This document shows, piece after piece, positions 24,849 through 34,019 of a stretch of DNA of 64,000 nt. Position numbers and translations under genes: made by a program. The stretch is from CAKZYD01 sp039814715. GTDB taxonomy: Bacteria > Pseudomonadota > Alphaproteobacteria > Sphingomonadales > CAKZYD01. Numbering within the stretch: the first letter of the stretch is position 1; every line of letters starts with the position of its first letter. The notes beneath the pieces were generated by a model that was not told where the DNA came from, searched no databases, and was given only the letters and a program-made list of their open reading frames with translations. The stretch is taken from contig JBCCAR010000018.1 in assembly GCA_039814715.1 (NCBI GenBank), forward strand, positions 1-64,000. Reading direction: 5' to 3'.

Positions 24849-25481
24849 ATGTCTCAAGTGCTTGATACCGATCAGATGGATTTTGCTAGCCAGATGTGCT
24901 CGCGGCTCTGTCATGATCTGATCAGCCCCGTTGGCGCGATTGCCAACGGCCTTGAAATCTTGGCCGATGAAGATGATCCAGACATGCAAAAGCAGGTCAT
25001 CGATCTGCTCAACCAAAGCGTCCAAGTCACGTCTGCAAAGCTACGGTTTTTCCGCATGGCTTTTGGCGCGCCTGGCGGTATGGAAGGTAATGTCGACACG
25101 CGCGAAATGCGCTCAGCGGTCAGCGATTTTATGCAAGCCGGGAAGACCTCGTTGAATTGGCAGATTTCCGCTAGCCAATTGCCCAAACCGCACGCAAAGT
25201 TGATCTTGATTGCGGCAATGATCTGCGGTGATGCGCTTGTGCGCGGCGGGGAGGTCGCTTTGTCGGGCAGCGCTGAAGGTGGCTTTATGATTGAAGGCGC
25301 AGGCGATAAAGTTGTGATAGACGAGCAGATTGTCTCGCTGCTAGACGGCGCGGCTGTACCAACGCAGCACACTAGCCGCTATGCGCCCTACATCTTATTC
25401 GTCAGTTTGCTGAAAAATCTAGCCATACAGCACAGGCTATCCGTCACCGACGAGCGTATTATCGTCACCATCCAGCCCTAG
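24849..25481 (+). CDS. chpT: Histidine phosphotransferase ChpT
   Basis: 210 residues. The phospho-accepting histidine is His22 in SRLCHDLISPVGAIANGLEIL, the DHp-like helix that ChpT shares with histidine kinases. The C-terminal half is a degenerate HATPase-like domain without ATP-binding boxes (KLILIAAMICGDALVRGG near residue 115). In Caulobacter and relatives ChpT relays phosphate from CckA to CtrA and CpdR, controlling the cell cycle and motility. AAGGA lies upstream of the ATG. The che operon follows about 150 bp downstream in the same direction. Confidence 0.9.
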   Translation: MSQVLDTDQMDFASQMCSRLCHDLISPVGAIANGLEILADEDDPDMQKQVIDLLNQSVQVTSAKLRFFRMAFGAPGGMEGNVDTREMRSAVSDFMQAGKTSLNWQISASQLPKPHAKLILIAAMICGDALVRGGEVALSGSAEGGFMIEGAGDKVVIDEQIVSLLDGAAVPTQHTSRYAPYILFVSLLKNLAIQHRLSVTDERIIVTIQP

Positions 25482-25629
25482 CGCGATTGTATTTATCTTG
25501 CATTCTATGAGCCTGCTTTAGCGGTTCTTAACCCTTGTCAGCGACAGTTCGCTCTTCATGCCGCGCAGCCTGCCAGGTTGCTGCCGGTATGGTTGCAACA
25601 AGACGCCGAACAACGGGCAAGGGCAAGCA

Positions 25630-28600
25630 ATGGACGATCTGCTAAGCGAATTTTTGACGGAAACCAACGAAAGCATTGATGTGGTCGATGTAGAATTGGT
25701 TCGGCTAGAGCAAAACCCGAATGATAGCGAGGTTTTGGACAATATTTTCCGCTTAGTGCATACGATCAAAGGGACGTGCGGCTTCTTGGGCCTGCCGCGT
25801 CTTGAAGCAGTCGCACACTCGGGCGAAAACGTGCTGGGCAAGTTCCGGGATGGAGAGTTGTCGGTCACGCCCGGTGCCGTCACGCTGATCCTCGCCTCTC
25901 TTGACCGGATTAAAGAGCTTCTCGCTGCCCTGGAAGAAAATGAAGTAGAACCAGACGGCGACGATAACGATCTGATCGAACAGCTGGATGCTTGCGCTGA
26001 AGGCAAAGGCCCGGCAGCGGAGGCTGCGCCTTCAAGTGTGCCGGAGCCAGGCGCTGCAAGCGAGCCGGAAGACACAGCCGATCCAGGACTTGGGCGTCCC
26101 TTAAAAGCAGGCGAAGTCTCGCTTGATGAGCTGGAAGCTGCTTTTGCCGCTGCGCCAGGTCCTGACGATATACCTGCGCCCACGGTGAGCGAAACGCAAG
26201 CATTGGCAGCTGAGCCAATGACTGATGCATCAGACGTTGACGACGCTGTTCTGCGCGACTTTGGCGGCTTGGCCGGCGTGATCGGCGCTTATGAAAGCGC
26301 GCTTGAAATATTGGTTCAGAGCGGCAAATGCCCAGCGCTGGCAGAGCCGGAAAAAATGGCGGCGGTGAGCGACAATCTCGGCCGCCTTACCCTCTCCGCG
26401 ATGCAGAAAGACGAGGCCAGCACAGCAAACTATGCGCAACTGGTCCAAACCGCGATGGTTTGGGATGTGGCAACACTCGCGTCCGTTTCCTCAGGCATGC
26501 GCGCGGAGCTCGCTGGCTTTGGGGTGTCGAGCGATGAACTTGATACGGTGCAGGGCGCACTGGAGAAACAGGCGCATCTCATCGTTCCGCCCGCGCCGAA
26601 AGATGATGCAAAAAAAGCTGACGCAGACAAAGGCGGCCAGAAAACCGGCAGCAACCAAAGCGTTCGCGTGAATGTGGACTTGCTGGAAGATTTGATGAAC
26701 TTGGTGAGCGAGCTTGTTTTGACGCGTAATCAGCTCAATCAAATGGTTCGCAGGCTGGAAGATAGCGAATTTGCCGTCCCACTGCAGCGCTTATCGCAAT
26801 GCACGACAGAACTGCAAGAGGGGGTTATGAAAACCCGGATGCAGCCAATCGGCAATGCATGGTCTAAGTTGCCGCGTATCGTACGTGATCTAAGCCTGGA
26901 TCTAGATAAAGACATTGAACTGGAAATGCACGGCGCTGAGACCGAGCTTGACCGGCAAGTGCTGGAGCTCATCAAAGACCCGTTAACGCATATGGTGCGT
27001 AACAGCGCTGACCATGGTGTTGAAACGCCGCAAGTGCGTGAGCGGTCAGGCAAGCCTGCGCAGGGCACAATTAAGCTGGATGCCTATCATGAAGGCGGCC
27101 ATATCGTCATCACGATTGCCGACGATGGCGCAGGCATCAATGCTGAAAAATTAAGAGAAAAAGCGCTGGAGAACGGCTTAGCCAGTGAGGCTGAGCTTGA
27201 TGCTATGAGCGAAAACCAAATTCAGCGTTTTATTTTCCATGCAGGTTTATCCACTGCGCAAGCTGTCACCAGTGTCTCTGGCCGCGGCGTTGGAATGGAC
27301 GTTGTGCGCACCAATATCGAGAAAATCGGCGGGACAATCGACATGACGTCGACTGTCGGGAAGGGCACGACGTTCTTTATCAAAATTCCGCTGACCTTGG
27401 CGATTGTCTCTGCGCTTATTGTTGAGTCCCATAAAGAACGATTTGCCATTCCTCAAATTGCCGTGCTTGAGCTCGTCCACGCTGATAGCAAGGGCGAGAA
27501 TGCGATTGAGCATATCAACAACACACCGGTGTTCCGCCTGCGCAACCGGTTGCTCCCATTGGTTCATCTGCGCGATGTACTAGGCTTTGAGCGCCGTGAA
27601 GATGAGCGCGAGACGTTTATCGTCGTCACACAGGTTGGCTCCTTCGTGTTCGGCATTGTGGTTGATCAGGTCTTCGATACTGAAGAAATCGTCGTGAAAC
27701 CTGTCGCGCCTGCCCTTGCAAACCTGAACACGTATTCCGGTAATACGATTTTGGGCGATGGATCGGTGATTATGATCTTGGATCCCAACGGTGTTGCTTC
27801 CAAGGTCTCCACAACCAACACGGAAGCAGAACAAGATGGCGCCGATGGTAATGCTGCCGATGGCCGCCTATCTGACCGTGAGACAATGCTTCTGTTTAAA
27901 GCAGGCAACGACACGCCAAAAGCAGTGCCGCTCTCATTGGTGGCAAGGCTTGAAGAAATCGAAGTTGAGCGCATTGAAAACCGCGACGTACGTCCCACCG
28001 TTCAGTATCGCGGTCAACTTATGCCTGTCCTGACGCTGAACGGCGGCAAAGCTCTTCAAGAGGAAGGCAAACAGCCCATCTTGGTGTTCACAGATGATGA
28101 ACACTCTATGGGCATTGCCTGTGACGAAATTCTGGACATTGTTGAAACTGATTTGTCGGTGGAAATCTCTACGCAGCGCGATGGTATTTTAGGCACGTCA
28201 GTGATTGCAGAAAAAGTCACTGATATCATCGACGTGGCCTATTATTCTAAGACAGCATTTAGCGATTGGTTCTCTTCTGACAAAAAGGCCATCGGAACCC
28301 AAGCGGCCGGCATGCAGGCCAATGCAAAGGTTCTCGTCGTGGAAGACAGCGCCTTTTTCCGCAATATGCTGCGTCCTCTGCTCACGGCTGCAGGCTACGC
28401 CGTTACGGTCGCGCAGGACGCGGAAGAAGCGCTGGCGATGCGTGAACGTAGCAGAGACTTTGACCTCATCGTCTCCGACATTGAAATGCCTGGGAAGTCT
28501 GGATTTGAACTGGCGTCAGACATTCGTGCCGGTGGCCGCTGGCAGGGCGTGCCGATGATTGCTCTATCTTCCCTAAGTGACGCAAAAGACTTTGAGAAGG

Positions 28601-28707
28601 GCCGCAAAGCTGGCTTTAACGATTATGTCGTCAAGCTGGATCGCGACGCGCTGCTGGAGACTATGGTTGAGCAGCTCAATGCCCATGCAGCGCGTAAAGC
28701 AGCGTAG
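25630..28707 (+). CDS. cheA: Hybrid CheA histidine kinase with two CheW-like domains and a receiver
   Basis: 1025 residues from the ATG at 25630. In order: an HPt/P1 domain with phospho-accepting His44 (RLVHTIKGTCGFLGL); a long acidic Ala/Pro-rich linker (about 125-210) with a second helical segment to about 320; the P3 dimerisation helices; the P4 ATPase (HMVRNSADHGVE, DDGAGIN, GRGVGMDVV); a P5 CheW-like domain (about 590-740); a second CheW-like domain (about 755-890); and a C-terminal receiver (about 898-1020) with VVEDS, phospho-site SDIEMPG and ALSS. The kinase would phosphorylate CheY, CheB and possibly its own receiver. It heads a tight operon with cheW, cheY, cheB and cheR; no receptor gene is nearby. 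Confidence 0.95.
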   Translation: MDDLLSEFLTETNESIDVVDVELVRLEQNPNDSEVLDNIFRLVHTIKGTCGFLGLPRLEAVAHSGENVLGKFRDGELSVTPGAVTLILASLDRIKELLAALEENEVEPDGDDNDLIEQLDACAEGKGPAAEAAPSSVPEPGAASEPEDTADPGLGRPLKAGEVSLDELEAAFAAAPGPDDIPAPTVSETQALAAEPMTDASDVDDAVLRDFGGLAGVIGAYESALEILVQSGKCPALAEPEKMAAVSDNLGRLTLSAMQKDEASTANYAQLVQTAMVWDVATLASVSSGMRAELAGFGVSSDELDTVQGALEKQAHLIVPPAPKDDAKKADADKGGQKTGSNQSVRVNVDLLEDLMNLVSELVLTRNQLNQMVRRLEDSEFAVPLQRLSQCTTELQEGVMKTRMQPIGNAWSKLPRIVRDLSLDLDKDIELEMHGAETELDRQVLELIKDPLTHMVRNSADHGVETPQVRERSGKPAQGTIKLDAYHEGGHIVITIADDGAGINAEKLREKALENGLASEAELDAMSENQIQRFIFHAGLSTAQAVTSVSGRGVGMDVVRTNIEKIGGTIDMTSTVGKGTTFFIKIPLTLAIVSALIVESHKERFAIPQIAVLELVHADSKGENAIEHINNTPVFRLRNRLLPLVHLRDVLGFERREDERETFIVVTQVGSFVFGIVVDQVFDTEEIVVKPVAPALANLNTYSGNTILGDGSVIMILDPNGVASKVSTTNTEAEQDGADGNAADGRLSDRETMLLFKAGNDTPKAVPLSLVARLEEIEVERIENRDVRPTVQYRGQLMPVLTLNGGKALQEEGKQPILVFTDDEHSMGIACDEILDIVETDLSVEISTQRDGILGTSVIAEKVTDIIDVAYYSKTAFSDWFSSDKKAIGTQAAGMQANAKVLVVEDSAFFRNMLRPLLTAAGYAVTVAQDAEEALAMRERSRDFDLIVSDIEMPGKSGFELASDIRAGGRWQGVPMIALSSLSDAKDFEKGRKAGFNDYVVKLDRDALLETMVEQLNAHAARKAA

Positions 28708-28719
28708 AGGAGGCAGACC

Positions 28720-29184
28720 GTGAGCGATACAATCAACGCATCCCAAGAATTTGTGACTTTAAGGCTTGCAGGTCAGCTGCTGGGCATCCCCGTGCTACAA
28801 GTTCATGATGTGCTTAAAGCGCAGAATATGACCCCTGTACCGATTGCACCCAGCTGGGTAGCAGGCCTGATCAATCTGCGCGGACGCATCGTGACGTGCA
28901 TTGATTTGCGTGCGCGCCTTGGCCTGCCGCCCGCGACGGATGAAGACGAGGTGACCGGCATGAGCGTGGTCGTCGAACAAAATGGCGAGCCCTATAGCTT
29001 GCTCATTGACCGGGTGGGCGATGTTCTCAAGCTGCCGATCGATGATTATGAGCGCAATCCGGTGACACTTGAGGCCTCCTGGGCAGAGGTATCAGCAGGC
29101 GTTTACCGCCTTGATGGCGAGCTTTTGGTCATTTTAGATGTGGAGCAACTGCTCGATTTTGTTTCTGTTGCTGAGGCCGCCTAA
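28720..29184 (+). CDS. cheW: CheW coupling protein
   Basis: 154 residues, GTG start 7 nt after an AGGAGG ribosome-binding site. CheW-fold landmarks are the N-terminal FVTLRLAGQLLGIPVLQVHDV, then GLINLRGRIVTCIDLRARLGL near residue 50, and the C-terminal LLVILDVEQLLDF. CheW bridges chemoreceptors to CheA. With no receptor gene in the window, partners must be encoded elsewhere. It sits 12 bp after cheA and 21 bp before cheY. Confidence 0.95.
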   Translation: MSDTINASQEFVTLRLAGQLLGIPVLQVHDVLKAQNMTPVPIAPSWVAGLINLRGRIVTCIDLRARLGLPPATDEDEVTGMSVVVEQNGEPYSLLIDRVGDVLKLPIDDYERNPVTLEASWAEVSAGVYRLDGELLVILDVEQLLDFVSVAEAA

Positions 29185-29205
29185 AGCTGAGCGAGGAGGC
29201 GGACA

Positions 29206-29568
29206 ATGCCAACCTGTCTAGTGGTAGATGATTCGAAGATTATTCGCCGGGTCGCAAAACGCATTTTATCGGAAATGGCCTTTGACGCGCAAGAAGCCAG
29301 CGATGGCAGCGAAGCGATGACTTGTTTGGAAAAGAGTCAGCCCGACGTGATTTTACTCGATTGGAATATGCCGAAAATGGATGGTCTTGAGTTCTTGCGC
29401 CAGCTGCGCAGCCAGGATCGCCGCCAGCCGACGGTTATTTTTTGCACCGCAAACAACCAGGTCAAACAGATTGAGCAAGCGCTTGAGGCCGGAGCCGATG
29501 ACTACATAATGAAGCCTTTTGACCGCGATATTCTAACGTCGAAATTTGAACAAGCAGGACTTTGTTAA
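29206..29568 (+). CDS. cheY: CheY-type single-domain response regulator
   Basis: 120 residues, consisting only of a receiver domain. The acidic pair is in VVDDSKIIRR, the phospho-acceptor Asp is in VILLDWNMPKMDG near residue 52, the switch Thr is in FCTANNQ, and the conserved Lys is in DYIMKPFDRD. A strong GAGGAGG precedes the ATG. In this operon it should be the diffusible output of CheA, acting on flagellar FliM or another target. It overlaps the cheB start (TAATG). Confidence 0.93.
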   Translation: MPTCLVVDDSKIIRRVAKRILSEMAFDAQEASDGSEAMTCLEKSQPDVILLDWNMPKMDGLEFLRQLRSQDRRQPTVIFCTANNQVKQIEQALEAGADDYIMKPFDRDILTSKFEQAGLC

Positions 29569-30692
29569 TGGCGACAGCGCCCACACTCTTGCGCTCCGCA
29601 GATGCGGCAGCGATCCAGGTTCTGCTGGTTGATGACAGCGCGGTTATTCGCGGCATGCTGCGACGCTGGCTGGAAGAAAGCCCAGCGATCTCTATCGTTG
29701 GTACCGCCGCCAATGGTGAAACAGCGATCCACGAAGCCAAGACGTTGCAGCCTGATATCATTATTCTCGATATCGAAATGCCGGTGATGGATGGAATTAC
29801 CGCACTACCAAAACTGAAGGACGTGGCCCAAGGCTGCCATATTATCATGGCGTCCACGCTCACGACGCGCAATGCAGACATTAGCTTGCGTGCCATGCGG
29901 CTCGGCGCAACGGATTATATCCCAAAGCCGGAAAGCCGCACAGAGATGACGGCCGGTACCAGCTTTAAAGACGCCATTACCGACAAAGTGATCGCGCTTG
30001 GCAACGCGCGGCGCAAGCGCCTGGGTAAGCCGGTTGTAGGTTCAGCTAGGCCTTCGCCCGCCCCCAATCGGTCCGCTCCAGCGCCAGTCCGGCCGCGTCC
30101 ACGGCTCGGAGCGGCGATCCCACAGCTCGTTGCCGTTGGCTCCTCGACTGGCGGACCGCAAGCGCTGTTCACGCTTCTTGAGGGGCTAAGGCCGAGCTTT
30201 CAGCTTCCGATTGTTATTACCCAGCATATGCCTGCAACTTTTACCGCCATTCTGGCTGGCCATTTATCGAAGGTGAGTGGCCGTGATTGCCAAGAGGCGC
30301 AGCACGGCGATATCCTTGAAAAAGGCAAGGTTTATGTTGCGCCAGGTGGCTATCATATGCTGGTCAGCGGAACCGCGGCGCGCCCTGTTGTCGAGCTTAG
30401 CGATGGCCCTGAAGAGAATTTCTGTAAGCCCGCTGTGGACCCGATGTTTCGCTCTGTTGCGGATGTCTTTGGCAACCGGGCCCTCGCTGTCATTTTAACG
30501 GGCATGGGCTCAGACGGTTGCCAAGGCGCAGGCGTCATGCGCAACACCGGAGCCCATGTTTACGTCCAAGACGAAGCGACCAGCACAGTGTGGGGCATGC
30601 CTGGCGCTGCCAGCAAAGCCGGTCTTGCCGATCAAACCCTTCCAATTGAACGCATGGCTGAGGCCATTATGCGTGCTGCGAAAAGCGAGTAG
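29568..30692 (+). CDS. cheB: CheB chemotaxis protein-glutamate methylesterase
   Basis: 374 residues from the ATG at 29568. The N-terminal receiver has VLLVDDSAVIRGML and the phospho-site IIILDIEMPVMDG. A Pro/Arg-rich linker (about 160-185) precedes the methylesterase domain. The catalytic Ser is in AVGSSTGGPQAL, His is in ITQHMPATF and Asp is in LTGMGSDGCQGA. CheB removes methyl groups from receptor glutamates, opposing the CheR encoded next door. The presence of both adaptation enzymes implies that methylated receptors exist elsewhere in the genome. Confidence 0.95.
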   Translation: MATAPTLLRSADAAAIQVLLVDDSAVIRGMLRRWLEESPAISIVGTAANGETAIHEAKTLQPDIIILDIEMPVMDGITALPKLKDVAQGCHIIMASTLTTRNADISLRAMRLGATDYIPKPESRTEMTAGTSFKDAITDKVIALGNARRKRLGKPVVGSARPSPAPNRSAPAPVRPRPRLGAAIPQLVAVGSSTGGPQALFTLLEGLRPSFQLPIVITQHMPATFTAILAGHLSKVSGRDCQEAQHGDILEKGKVYVAPGGYHMLVSGTAARPVVELSDGPEENFCKPAVDPMFRSVADVFGNRALAVILTGMGSDGCQGAGVMRNTGAHVYVQDEATSTVWGMPGAASKAGLADQTLPIERMAEAIMRAAKSE

Positions 30693-30697
30693 CCTTT

Positions 30698-31549
30698 ATG
30701 CGTGACCAAGACTTTGAGCTTTTCGCTGACCTGCTGAAGCGAACATCGGGCCTCAGCATAGGGCCAGATAAGCAGTATCTTCTGGAAACCCGGCTGACGC
30801 CGCTTGCGCTTAAAAATGGCCTGGCGGGCCTTGACGCGTTGGCTGATGAAGTGCGCTTTAGAAAACCAGCGCAGCTCATTGATCAAATCGTGGAAGCAAT
30901 GACGACGAATGAAAGCTTTTTCTTCCGCGACACGACACCGTTTGATATTTTGAAAGCCCAAATCCTGCCTAAGCTTCATGAAGCCCGCGGTGATAAGAAA
31001 AAGCTCAACATCTGGTGCGGTGCAGCCTCGACGGGTCAGGAGCCGTATTCGATTGCAATGCTTCTGGCAGAAGATCCAGCGCGCTGGGCTGGCTGGGACA
31101 TTAATATCTTGGCGACCGACATTTCAAAAGACGCCTTAGCGAAAGCCGAAGAGGGCAGCTACAGCCAATTTGAAGTGCAGCGCGGACTGCCCGTTAATCT
31201 CATGCTCAAATATTTTCGCCAAGAGGGTGAGCGCTGGCTTATTTCAGACGATATTAAGCGCCGCGTCACATTTAAGCCGTTTAATCTCCTGCAATCGCCC
31301 AGTGGTCTTGGACGCTTTGATGTCGTCTTTTTGCGCAACGTCTTGATTTATTTTGATTCGCCCACCAAAGCCGTCGTGTTCGAAAAAGTACGCAGCGTCA
31401 TGGAGCGTGATGGTGCCTTGTTCTTAGGGGCTGCTGAGACAGTGCTGGGCGTTACCGAACAGTTCCGTTCCATCAAAGGCCTGCGCGGACTTTACGTGCC
31501 GACGGAACATGCCCATGAGGCAAGCTTGCGCTTTGCGGCGACGGGTTAA
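30698..31549 (+). CDS. cheR: CheR chemotaxis protein methyltransferase
   Basis: 283 residues. The N-terminal helical domain (residues 1-80) includes RTSGLSIGPDKQYLLETRL. The SAM-binding domain has TNESFFFRD, IWCGAASTGQEPYSIAMLL near residue 108, and the FLRNVLIYFD motif near residue 210. It methylates receptor glutamates using S-adenosylmethionine. It ends the che operon. Its stop overlaps the stop of the convergent xthA by four nucleotides (TTAA at 31546-31549). Confidence 0.95.
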   Translation: MRDQDFELFADLLKRTSGLSIGPDKQYLLETRLTPLALKNGLAGLDALADEVRFRKPAQLIDQIVEAMTTNESFFFRDTTPFDILKAQILPKLHEARGDKKKLNIWCGAASTGQEPYSIAMLLAEDPARWAGWDINILATDISKDALAKAEEGSYSQFEVQRGLPVNLMLKYFRQEGERWLISDDIKRRVTFKPFNLLQSPSGLGRFDVVFLRNVLIYFDSPTKAVVFEKVRSVMERDGALFLGAAETVLGVTEQFRSIKGLRGLYVPTEHAHEASLRFAATG

Positions 31550-32319
31550 GCCGCGCGCAGCGTCACCCAGACAGGAGTGTGATCTGAGGATTTTTCCTTG
31601 CCGCGGGCCGCACGGTCAATACCGCCGCTTTCGAGCAAGTCAGCGGCTTGCGGGCTCATCATGATGTGATCAATGCGAATGCCGTGGTCTTTTTGCCAAG
31701 CGCCGCGCTGATAGTCCCAAAATGTATACGCTTCGCCCTCGGGCTGGATAGCGCGTATGGCATCTGTAAAGCCGAGATGCTCAAAGCGGCGGAAAATCTG
31801 GCGGGTTTCTGAACGAAACAGAGCATCATCAACCCAGGCCGCAGGGTCATAAGCATCGATCGCTTGGGGGATAACATTGTAATCGCCAGCGAAAATAGCT
31901 GGGCCTTCCTGCGCTAATTTCGCTTCCGCAAAGGCGTGAAAGCGCTCCATCCAGCCCAATTTGTAATCATATTTCGGACCAGGGCAGGGATTGCCATTTG
32001 GTAGGTAGAGGCACGCGATAAAAACCCCCGCAATGTCGGCATAGATGAAGCGCGCTTGTTCATCCTCATCATCGCCGGGCAGCCCGCGCCCGACATTGTC
32101 CATCGGCAGTTTCGACAGCAGAGCCACACCATTGAAGGATTTTTGGCCATGCGTTTCCACATGATAGCCCAGCGCTTCGATCTCTAGGCGCGGGAAGTTG
32201 TCATCAATGCTTTTGATTTCTTGCAGGCATGCAACATCAGGGGCGCTCTCTTCCAGCCATTCTAAAAGCCGGGGCAAACGCGCTTTAATGCCATTGATGT
32301 TAAAGGTCGCGAGCTTCAC
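31546..32319 (-). CDS. xthA: Exodeoxyribonuclease III
   Basis: 257 residues of the endonuclease/exonuclease/phosphatase fold. Conserved blocks are MKLATFNINGIKARL at the start, CLQEIKSIDDNFP near residue 33 (metal-binding Glu), FAGDYNVIP near residue 140, FWDYQRGAWQKDHGIRIDHIM near residue 200, and SSDHTPVWV at the end with the catalytic His. It acts in base-excision repair as an AP endonuclease and 3' repair nuclease. It lies 3 bp downstream of the ErpA-type gene on the same strand and converges with cheR. Confidence 0.95.
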   Translation of the reverse strand: MKLATFNINGIKARLPRLLEWLEESAPDVACLQEIKSIDDNFPRLEIEALGYHVETHGQKSFNGVALLSKLPMDNVGRGLPGDDEDEQARFIYADIAGVFIACLYLPNGNPCPGPKYDYKLGWMERFHAFAEAKLAQEGPAIFAGDYNVIPQAIDAYDPAAWVDDALFRSETRQIFRRFEHLGFTDAIRAIQPEGEAYTFWDYQRGAWQKDHGIRIDHIMMSPQAADLLESGGIDRAARGKEKSSDHTPVWVTLRAA

Positions 32320-32322
32320 GCC

Positions 32323-32664
32323 TTATACGGAGAAAGACGTGCCGCAACCGCAAGAAGACTGCGCGTTGGGATTTTTCACTTGGAAGGCTGCGCCAACCAA
32401 GTCTTCGACAAAATCAAGCTCAGCGCCCGTCACATAGAGCAAGCTCATATCGTCGACGAGAACTTTAACGCCGTCTCGTTCAATCACAATGTCGCCGTCG
32501 CCGACAGTCTCGTCAAAGGCGAAGGTATATTGAAACCCTGAACACCCACCGCCGGTCACGCCCAGACGCAGCTTGAGGTCGTGATTGCCTTGTTGCTCAA
32601 TCAGCTCGGCAATGCGCCGTGCGGCGCTTTGGGAAACGGACATGGGGGCTGAAGCGGTATTCAT
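32323..32664 (-). CDS. erpA: A-type iron-sulfur carrier (ErpA/IscA family)
   Basis: 113 residues from the ATG at 32664; a GTG one codon upstream is possible. The three cluster-binding cysteines are in GVTGGGCSGFQYTF near residue 41 and in SSCGCGTSFSV at the C terminus. The family transfers Fe-S clusters to target enzymes. ErpA, IscA and SufA are hard to separate by eye; the stand-alone position next to xthA and divergent from the dGTPase-like gene is one I recall for alphaproteobacterial erpA. No isc or suf genes are adjacent. Confidence 0.9.
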   Translation of the reverse strand: MNTASAPMSVSQSAARRIAELIEQQGNHDLKLRLGVTGGGCSGFQYTFAFDETVGDGDIVIERDGVKVLVDDMSLLYVTGAELDFVEDLVGAAFQVKNPNAQSSCGCGTSFSV

Positions 32665-32789
32665 CACAATTAACCTTTACCCGCGCGGTTTTTCGCTCGA
32701 ATTCGTTGCCTCTTAGAGATAAGCAGTAACCGGGCTGAGTCAACGCCCGAAACCAGGCCTAGCCTAGATGGGCTTTATAGTGAGTTAGC

Positions 32790-33977
32790 ATGGCGCCATT
32801 TTGTGTGTTTGAGCCAAGTCTTGTTTTGGCGCCCTATGCCTGTGACCCTTCGCAGTCACGTGGCCGTTTATTTGATGAACCTGCCAGCCGTACGCGCAAC
32901 GGTTTCGCGCGCGACCGCGATAGGGTGCTGCATTCAACAGGGTGGCGCCGGCTAAAGCACAAAACGCAGGTCTTCATTTATCATGAAGGGGACCATTACC
33001 GCACGCGCTTAACCCACTCACTCGAGGTTGCCCAAATTGCGCGCTCTATCGCCCGTGCGCTTGGACTATCTGAGGATCTGGCTGAAGCCATTGCCTTATC
33101 GCACGATCTCGGCCACCCGCCCTTTGGTCATGCGGGCGAGGACGCACTGGACCACGCGGTCACGGACTATGGCGGCTTTGATCATAATGCGCAGGCGCTT
33201 CGTTTGGTCACGAAACTCGAGCAGCGCTATGCGAGCTTTGATGGACTAAACTTAACCTGGGAGACCTTGGAAGGTTTGGTGAAGCACAATGGTCCAATGG
33301 TGGGCGATGCGGTACCGCTTCCGATTAGGCGTTTCGACGAACAATTCGCGCTCAACTTGAACGAACATGCGAGCTTAGAAGCGCAGGTCGCCGCGTTGGC
33401 GGACGATATCGCCTATAACGCGCATGATATAGATGACGGTCTGCGGGCCCGCCTGTTTACGCTTGAGGATTTGAGCCAAATACCGCTGGTGGCGACCATC
33501 GCTGATGAGGTTGCCCAGCGCTACGGACATATTGAACCACACCGCCAGGTGCATGAAATCGTCCGCCGGGTGATCAACGTGTTTGTAGAAGACGTGCTGT
33601 TGACCACGCGGCAGAACTTGATTGAGCTCGCCCCCCAAAGTGCAAGCGATGTGCGCCAGGCGGGCAGGCAGATTGTTGCGTTAAGTGAGGACGTGCGGCG
33701 CGATGAAATGGACCTAAAGCAGTTTCTGCGCAGCCGGATGTATAGCCACCACCGGGTCAAACAAATGACCCAGCAAGCCCAGCGCATCGTGCGCGCATTG
33801 TTTTCAGCCTTCATGGAGCGGCCACAGTCCATGCCGCCAGACTGGGCCAGCGTTGCAGAAGCGGGCAATACCATGGTATGCGCCCGCGCAGTTGCTGATT
33901 TTGTTGCGGGTATGACCGATCGCTATGCCATCAGTCAGTATCATCGGCACGTAGGGCCTTTGGCACTCGATCTTTAA
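32790..33977 (+). CDS. dgt: Deoxyguanosinetriphosphate triphosphohydrolase-like HD-domain protein
   Basis: 395 residues. HD-superfamily metal ligands are clear: His in RTRLTHSLEVAQIAR near residue 75, the His-Asp pair in LSHDLGHPPFGHAGEDAL near residue 105, and Asp in ALADDIAYNAHDIDDGLRA near residue 210. These proteins cleave dNTPs to nucleosides and triphosphate, affecting dNTP pools. The length and motifs correspond to the shorter dGTPase-like subfamily rather than E. coli Dgt. It precedes argS and the SPOR gene in the same direction, an order I recall from alphaproteobacteria. Confidence 0.93.
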   Translation: MAPFCVFEPSLVLAPYACDPSQSRGRLFDEPASRTRNGFARDRDRVLHSTGWRRLKHKTQVFIYHEGDHYRTRLTHSLEVAQIARSIARALGLSEDLAEAIALSHDLGHPPFGHAGEDALDHAVTDYGGFDHNAQALRLVTKLEQRYASFDGLNLTWETLEGLVKHNGPMVGDAVPLPIRRFDEQFALNLNEHASLEAQVAALADDIAYNAHDIDDGLRARLFTLEDLSQIPLVATIADEVAQRYGHIEPHRQVHEIVRRVINVFVEDVLLTTRQNLIELAPQSASDVRQAGRQIVALSEDVRRDEMDLKQFLRSRMYSHHRVKQMTQQAQRIVRALFSAFMERPQSMPPDWASVAEAGNTMVCARAVADFVAGMTDRYAISQYHRHVGPLALDL

Positions 33978-34019
33978 AGGCATCTGCGGCGGCGCTACGT
34001 TTTTTGACGGACATAACCG

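Noticed and set aside
25518..26183. 221-codon open frame antisense to cheA
   Set aside because: It mirrors the Ala/Pro/Glu-rich linker of CheA, giving a low-complexity Ser-rich product; a typical shadow frame.
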